DNA of 64,000 nt from Epiperipatus broadwayi. Lineage: Eukaryota > Onychophora > Udeonychophora > Euonychophora > Peripatidae. A program made the position numbers and the translations under genes. Location of the stretch: the NCBI GenBank assembly GCA_028023455.1, contig JAQFVV010012476.1, forward strand, positions 3,081,820 to 3,145,819, in the 5' to 3' direction. Numbering within the stretch: the stretch's first letter is position 1; every line of letters starts with the position of its first letter. Positions 58,713-64,000 of this stretch are shown here, piece after piece. Under the pieces are notes generated by a model. The model was not told the origin of the DNA and did not search any database. It saw only the letters and a program-made list of their open reading frames with translations.

Positions 58713-60397
58713 CATATGATCAGACAAATCTTTCAAACATTGAAAGTTTAATCTTTTATAATCAGATTTACTATCACATGTCAAAAATTAATCAACAAAT
58801 TTATTTTAACCCCACTTTGTCTGTACTTATTACTTATTTCTCCATTACATATTTTCTACAGCATTCAACTTCTGTTTTGCATATTCTATGTTTTATTAAA
58901 GGCCCACTATTGCATGTATGTGTCCACTTTAAAGTTGAACAATTATAAACGTTACTACAATTTGTCCAGTCATGCATGAAACATAAAATCTTCCTGGGAA
59001 TGCTCTGGCATTACAATCAATCATTTCACTAAAAATTTTAATTTGGTTCTAATCTCTCTTCACATTCGACTTCTCAAGTTTATAATGTCAGACATTAAAG
59101 TTCAGCTTCAATAATCAACATATAATTGCAAATTTTTAATTTTTCGGTTTTCAACTCCTTGCAAAGTTAAGCATAGATGCCATATTTTATATGGCAGGCT
59201 AACCAAGAAATATTTGAAAAACTCTTTGTCTTGGTGAATAAACAAAAAGTACATCTTCTCAAGTTGACTCAGTCCTCCAACATGGTCATTTTCACTAGAA
59301 TAAATCTTATCCATTCACAAAATTCATTTGCTACAACTCGATCTATGATTTGTCAGAGGTGGTTGGCCCAATCATTGACATTGAGTACACATTAGATAAA
59401 AGTCCAAACAAAGACTTGTTGGTGAAAAATGCCAATCTCATTCTCAATCATTATCATATGCTTTCCTCATCTAGATACTGGAACAAACAAGTCAGTGATT
59501 TTAATGCATTTCTCATGCCCAATAGCACTGTTCAACCCAAAGAAGACAAAAGAAAACACTTCATGTTATATGCTTACCTAGAGAAAATTCAACATCAAAT
59601 ACAGTCTTTAAAATTTAAGTGTTTCACAGACTATAACCTCTAAGTCTTTAAAAGATAAATTCATCTCTAACATTCTAAAGAAGCATGATAACAGAGCATT
59701 AACACACCTCAAGTATATGTGTATGTATCCCTCACCACCATTACACCTGTTATTTACAAATATAAAGCTCCATAAATAAAACCATCTACTCAGGCTTATG
59801 ATCAACTTTTGTGGCACATATTCCAGTACTGCACCAAGCTAATCACAGAATGGATTAATCTAAATTCAGTTTTAAACCCCTAACAATCAATTCAACTTTG
59901 TAAACACTATCAAAAATGCTAATATCCACAAGAACTATAGAAGGGCTTTGTTTGATGTCACCAAGCTTTATAGATCTGTCAATAAAGTCAGGTCCATCAA
60001 TGATATTCAGGAAATGCTAAAGCTGAACACAATTGGCAACAAAAGAACCCACTTCATTACAGACATATTGTGATGAATTAATGATGACCCACACACTACA
60101 TTTAGGGATGAAATTTTTTCCATGACAACAAAATGACCTGTGAGAACACCTGTCAGGAGAATCATATATATTTGGCAATTGCCTTTATTGAAAAGCTTGC
60201 CATCCAACCACTGTAAACTTTTCAAAGAGATATCATTTATACCAGATATGTTGACAATGTTAATATTGCAATAGAAAATATTATGTTGAAACTCGAGCCA
60301 ACTTAAAATCAAGAATTTCACAATATGACAATTTATATAATAGAGCAAAAATGAATCCATCATACAGCTCAGGGTTTTTGAAGCATGAAAGAGTTGT
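58713..60397 (+). pseudogene. RT-like retroelement, plus copy (decayed)
   Basis: The first ~270 bp (58713-58980) have no counterpart in the minus copy. The 59350-59643 frame is open (NANLILNHYHMLSSSRYWNK and onward). Farther on, NYRRALFDVTKLYRSV (motif-A-like, ~59930-59980), a motif-B-like MTTK...TPVR near 60120, and YTRYVDNVNIAIEN (motif-C-like, ~60240-60280; second Asp is Asn). Stops and frameshifts throughout. Flanked by direct repeats. A Penelope-type or other RT is possible; assignment is tentative. Confidence 0.4.
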
Positions 60398-60586
60398 TGG
60401 CCATTCTTTTAAATCTGCATCTGCCAGGATTGTATGCCTTGTGAGTAACTGCAAGACATATAAGATTCAAGAGAATTGGCTTATAATTCACACATGCAAT
60501 AAATATATGAGCCAATAGTGTTTCCCTCATTAGACATTAGTTGCTCAATTTACAATATAGGTGGAGCTTTGCAACTATTTATTATA
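60398..60586 (+). repeat. Direct terminal repeat, right
   Basis: Second copy of the 58550-58712 repeat. It encodes, in one frame continuing from 60340, an open C-terminal piece (HSFKSASARIVCLVSN and onward), so the repeat overlaps the end of the coding region. Confidence 0.65.
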
Positions 60587-60595
60587 ATGAAAAAA

Positions 60596-60751
60596 TTGTG
60601 TGAGAGAAATAATGTTGTGTTTGTGGATGTATGGGATTGGTTTATTGGAAAGAGGGAGTTGTAAAGTAAAGATGGTTTGCACTTAGGAAAACAAGGAAGT
60701 GAAGTTTTAGGGAGTCTGATATTTAAAGAATATAATTTGGGAAACCTTTAA
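60596..60751 (+). pseudogene. LINE ORF1 C-terminus, SGNH esterase-like
   Basis: The frame reads VFVDVWDWFIGKREL, a stop (60662-60664), then SKDGLHLGKQGSEVLGSLIF and a final stop at 60749-60751. D-G-L-H-L followed by G...G.EVL is the catalytic Asp-His block that ends SGNH/GDSL-type esterase domains found in LINE ORF1 proteins. One in-frame stop interrupts it. The N-terminal part is truncated away. Confidence 0.6.
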
Positions 60752-60824
60752 AGGGGGTGGGCTTTTAAATTGTAATATTATCAAAAAGAATAAGAATGGA
60801 GGGGATATAAGAAATAAGCAAAAG

Positions 60825-63800
60825 ATGGTTGATTTAGATATAAGTATAGATGTGGAGAGGGAATGGTTTTGTAAGATTAGTGGTAAGAAATTTTGTTATA
60901 AATGTAATGGAGAAGAAGGAAGCAAAAGAATTTATAAAGGAGTAGTTAGAAAAGAAGAAATTGTTAAAATTGGGTTTTTGAATATGCAAGATGGTAGGAG
61001 ACCAGAAAAATGGCTGGAATTAAATAAAGCAATTGAAAATGAAGGGCTTGAGGTATTAGCAGTAGTGCAAACTCATCTAAGAGAAGAAGAAGAACCTATT
61101 TTGGAAGAGGTAGTATGGCAGGGTATAAACAGAAAAGAAAAAGAAAAAAGGGGTGGTGGTATAGGTGTTATATCAAAAAAAAAATTTAAATACTGTTAAA
61201 TGTCAAGAACATTTGTGGTTTGAAATAAGGTTGGGTAGACAAGAATGGATGGTGGCTGTAGTGTATATCACCACTGGAGATAGTCAAACTGTAATGGAGT
61301 GGAACAATAGTATATATGAATGCCTAGTTAAGGATATACAGAGTTTTAAAGAAAAGGGGAAGAGAATAATGGTTATAGGGGATATGAATGGGCATATTGA
61401 AGAAATTGATGATGTAGATAATAAGAATGGTCAGTTTTTGAAGGAATTTTGTCAAAGAGTAAATTTGAGCATTGGGAATTTATCAAATGTATATGATGGA
61501 CAATACACATGGTCTAGGAATAATATATTTCACACAATAGATTATGTATTGGTAGAGAAAGAGGGAATGAATAAAATACAAAAAATCAAGGTGTTTGATA
61601 ATGAAGAGAGAGTGTGTAATAGTGATCATAACTTTATTATAATAGAAATGGTTAGTAATGTGATGGAGGATAGAAATAAAGATAGAAATAATAGTGAAAG
61701 TTGTGGATGGAGAGTGAATGATAAAAATAAGTTGGAAGAGTATAAAATAAAAGTTGAAGAAACCATGGAGCAGTTGGTTGGGGATGAGTATAAGGACTGG
61801 TGTGGTGAAGTAGAAAAAGTGGCAAATAGGGTTTTAGTCGAGAATATGAAGAAGAATAAAAGTAATAAAAAATGAGAGTTAGTAAAAGTGTAAAAGAGAG
61901 GGAAAAAGCATGCAGAGAATATAAGTGTGCTATTAAGAATAAAGAAAGTGAAAATAATATTAATGCTAAAAGGGAAAAGTACTTAGAAAAGAAGAAGCTA
62001 GCTAAAATGGATAATTATAGAGAGAGGATGAAGTTAAATAATAAATTGTTGGAGGATATTAATAAAAGTGGAAGAAATGAGAGTAAAAAATTTTGGAATT
62101 ACATTAAAAGGAGAAATGTAGGGGAAAGAGCAATAGTATTAATAGATGATGAGGGAATAGAATGTAGCTCTAGAGGCGAGCTAGAGAAAATCTTAAATAG
62201 ATATGTAATGGATATAGAAAAGATGTTAGATGTGAAGGAATTAGTGATAGAAAACATGAAAGCAGTTAGTAGTGGGAATATTAGGTTCACAAAAAATGAA
62301 TTGAATGAGGCAGGAAAGAGATTGAAAAGTGGAAAGGTGAGAGGTTTAGATGGATGGCAACAGAGATGGTAATGAATTTAGGGCATAGAGCAAAATCAAA
62401 GTTAGTATCATGTTTTAATAAGATGGCATAGAAGACAGTTTTTCCAGGTAGTTGGAGTAATACAAGAATAAGATTATTATTTAAAGGAAAGGGTAAGGAT
62501 CATAGAAAGTTAAATAATTATAGACTGATAGCGGTAACATCAGTTTTATATAAAGTTTTCACATATATGGTAGCTGGAAGAGTTGTAAAATGGATGAAAG
62601 AGAATAATGTAGTGGGGGAAATGCAAGGAGGTTTTAGGTCAGATAGGCATATAGGAGATAGGTTGTTTGTAGTTACACAACTTATGGAGATGAGTAGGAA
62701 TTCAGGTAGATCGTTATATATGAGTTTTATAGATATAGAGAAAGCATATGATAGAGTAAATAAAAATACATTATGGGTAAGATTAGCCAATTTGGGAATG
62801 GATGAAGCTTTAGTAAATATTATTAAAAAATATATGAAAATAATTATTATACTTACCAATTAGGGGATATAGAATCAGTTAAAGTTAAAAATGGAGTGGG
62901 ATTAAGGCAAGGATGCCCTATGTCACCGATTTTGTTTTTGTTGTTTTTGAGTGAAATGGAAAAAGCAATAGAAAGACTAGGAAGAGGGGTAGATATACCA
63001 TTAATAGGTGGCAAAGGAGTATTTTGCAGATGATATCTTTTTATGTGCAGAAAAAAGAGAAGATATGGATATTATGTTGAGGACATGTGCAAGGGTGGGT
63101 AAAGAGATGGGGATTAAATTTAGTGAAGAAAAATCAAATATAATGATGGTTAATACTGGGAAAAGAGAGGATGTAGTTTTTTTATTGGGGGATATAAAGT
63201 TAAGTGTGGTGGATAGATATAGGTATTTGGGAATCATCTTATGTAATCAGGAAAATTGCTTGGTTGAATGGGAGAAAAAATTGGTAAATGAAGCAAAGAA
63301 AAGAAAAGGTTTGGTAAAGAAACTAACAGTATTTTCATATAATAAATATGATGTAGCTAGAATTGTATGGAAGGGAGTTGCAGTAGCAGGGTTAACATAT
63401 GGTAATGATGCATTATGTGTTAGTAAAAGGATTTTAGATTATTTAGAGAAAGTACAAAGGGAAATAGGAAGACATGCATTAGATGCAGAGATGTGGACAG
63501 CAAAGGAGGCAATTCAAAGAGAAATGGGATGGTCAAGTTTCTATATGAGAGATGCAAAAAGTAAAATGAAAATGTTTGGTGGGTTGCAGTTTATGGATAG
63601 TAAAAGAATAGCCAAAATAGTGTTTAATTGGGTTATGAGTAAAGGGCAGGTAACAAGATGGGTGAGAAAGGTAATGTGGTATGCAAAAGATTTGCATAAA
63701 GAATTTATATCGGTATACTTGTATAAAAGGTGGGATGATTGTGTTAGGGGGATTGTTGAGTGTTATAGTGGTAAGGAATGGGATAAAAGAATAGAAGCAT

Positions 63801-64000
63801 TAATAAAAAATAGGGAGTTGGAGAGATGGAGTAGTATGGAGGGTAAGAAGAGTTTAAATATATATAGAAGTAAACGGAATATTGGAAGCGAGTTAATTTA
63901 TGATAATAGTAAGGAAAGTAGTTTATTGTTTAAGGCTCGGATGGGATCTTTAGCAATAAGAGAATATACATGTAAATGGAAAACTATGGGTGATTTAGCG
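60825..64000 (+). pseudogene. LINE ORF2: APE endonuclease and reverse transcriptase (frameshifted, partial)
   Basis: Several open segments in order. 60825-61199: KIGFLNMQDG and a GLEVLAVVQTHL stretch (endonuclease start). 61165-61875: MVAVVYIT, GDMNGHIEE, YTWSRNN, IDYVLV and SDHNFIIIE (endonuclease catalytic motifs intact). 61872-62372: Lys/Glu-rich linker with FWNYIKRRN. From ~62370, one stop, then NNYRLIAVTSVLYKVF, GEMQGGFRSDRH and motif A SFIDIEKAYDRV. ~62866-63015: motif B GVGLRQGCPMSPILF. Then open from 63008 to the window end: motif C FADD (63023-63034), GIKFSEEKSN, RYRYLGI and a long C-terminal region. At least four lesions, two at A-runs (~61183 and ~61865), but the catalytic Asp residues are intact. 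A jockey/CR1/L2/I-type clade is likely; not resolved. Confidence 0.8.

Larger units (their letters stand above)
60587..64000 (+). mobile_element. Non-LTR LINE with esterase tail, endonuclease and RT; runs off the window
   Basis: A 5'-truncated LINE beginning right after the terminal repeat. Order: end of an ORF1 SGNH/esterase-like domain (60596-60751), then ORF2 with APE-type endonuclease and RT (60825 to the window end). Esterase domains in ORF1 are known from CR1/L2-like and related LINEs. The 3' end lies beyond the window. Confidence 0.8.

Overview
ORGANISM. This is AT-rich animal nuclear DNA with no recognisable intact host gene. It is packed with retrotransposon debris: RTE-type and other non-LTR LINEs, Penelope-like elements (PLEs), hAT and mariner-like DNA transposons, tRNA-like SINE heads, palindromic elements and large microsatellites. 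Abundant PLEs together with hammerhead-ribozyme repeats and a strong (ATCT)n load fit an invertebrate metazoan. A mollusc (for example a cephalopod) or another lophotrochozoan would be plausible, but this is inference and the species is not determined. LAYOUT. 0-10 kb: decayed repeats, a 1 kb (ATCT)n block, a LINE C-terminal remnant, a 220-bp palindromic element and two related mariner-like elements (one with transposase remnants). 10-20 kb: an inverted pair of hammerhead-type repeats, a LINE remnant, palindromic elements, a 1.7-kb TIR element and direct repeats. 20-30 kb: a clean 740-bp hAT element with an 8-bp target duplication, an 18-bp minisatellite, a possible small first exon and a 2.2-kb LTR-like unit (TGTAACGA...TCGTTACA). 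30-41 kb: a truncated RTE LINE, two hammerhead repeats, two head-to-head PLE copies, tRNA-like modules, a palindromic PLE fragment and three copies of a second hammerhead repeat family. 41-56 kb: more hammerhead repeats, a 1.5-kb palindrome, and a nested locus: an old repeat interrupted by a hAT element, itself interrupted by an RTE LINE with a 720-codon open frame, with a hammerhead repeat inserted nearby. 56-64 kb: two inverted copies of an RT-like element with direct terminal repeats, then a 3.4-kb esterase-plus-endonuclease-plus-RT LINE running off the window end. MAIN POINT. About fifteen repeats in three families (A, B, C) carry, or descend from, a type I hammerhead ribozyme: CTGATGA, a short hairpin, GAA, then a tiny palindromic stem III (ACTAGT or ATACGTAT) and an NUH cleavage site. 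The best copies are at 31878-31919 (minus), 39902-39949 (minus), 40382-40429 (minus) and 40955-41001 (plus). Type I hammerheads with minimal stem III are known from PLEs and metazoan retrozymes, so the ribozymes and the PLE copies here may belong to one mobilisation system: PLE-type reverse transcriptase acting on self-cleaving, partly tRNA-like, non-autonomous RNAs. A 10-bp target duplication around one 250-bp copy (51457-51706) supports insertion as a discrete unit. LIMITS. All homology was judged by eye; boundaries of decayed repeats are approximate by tens of bases.
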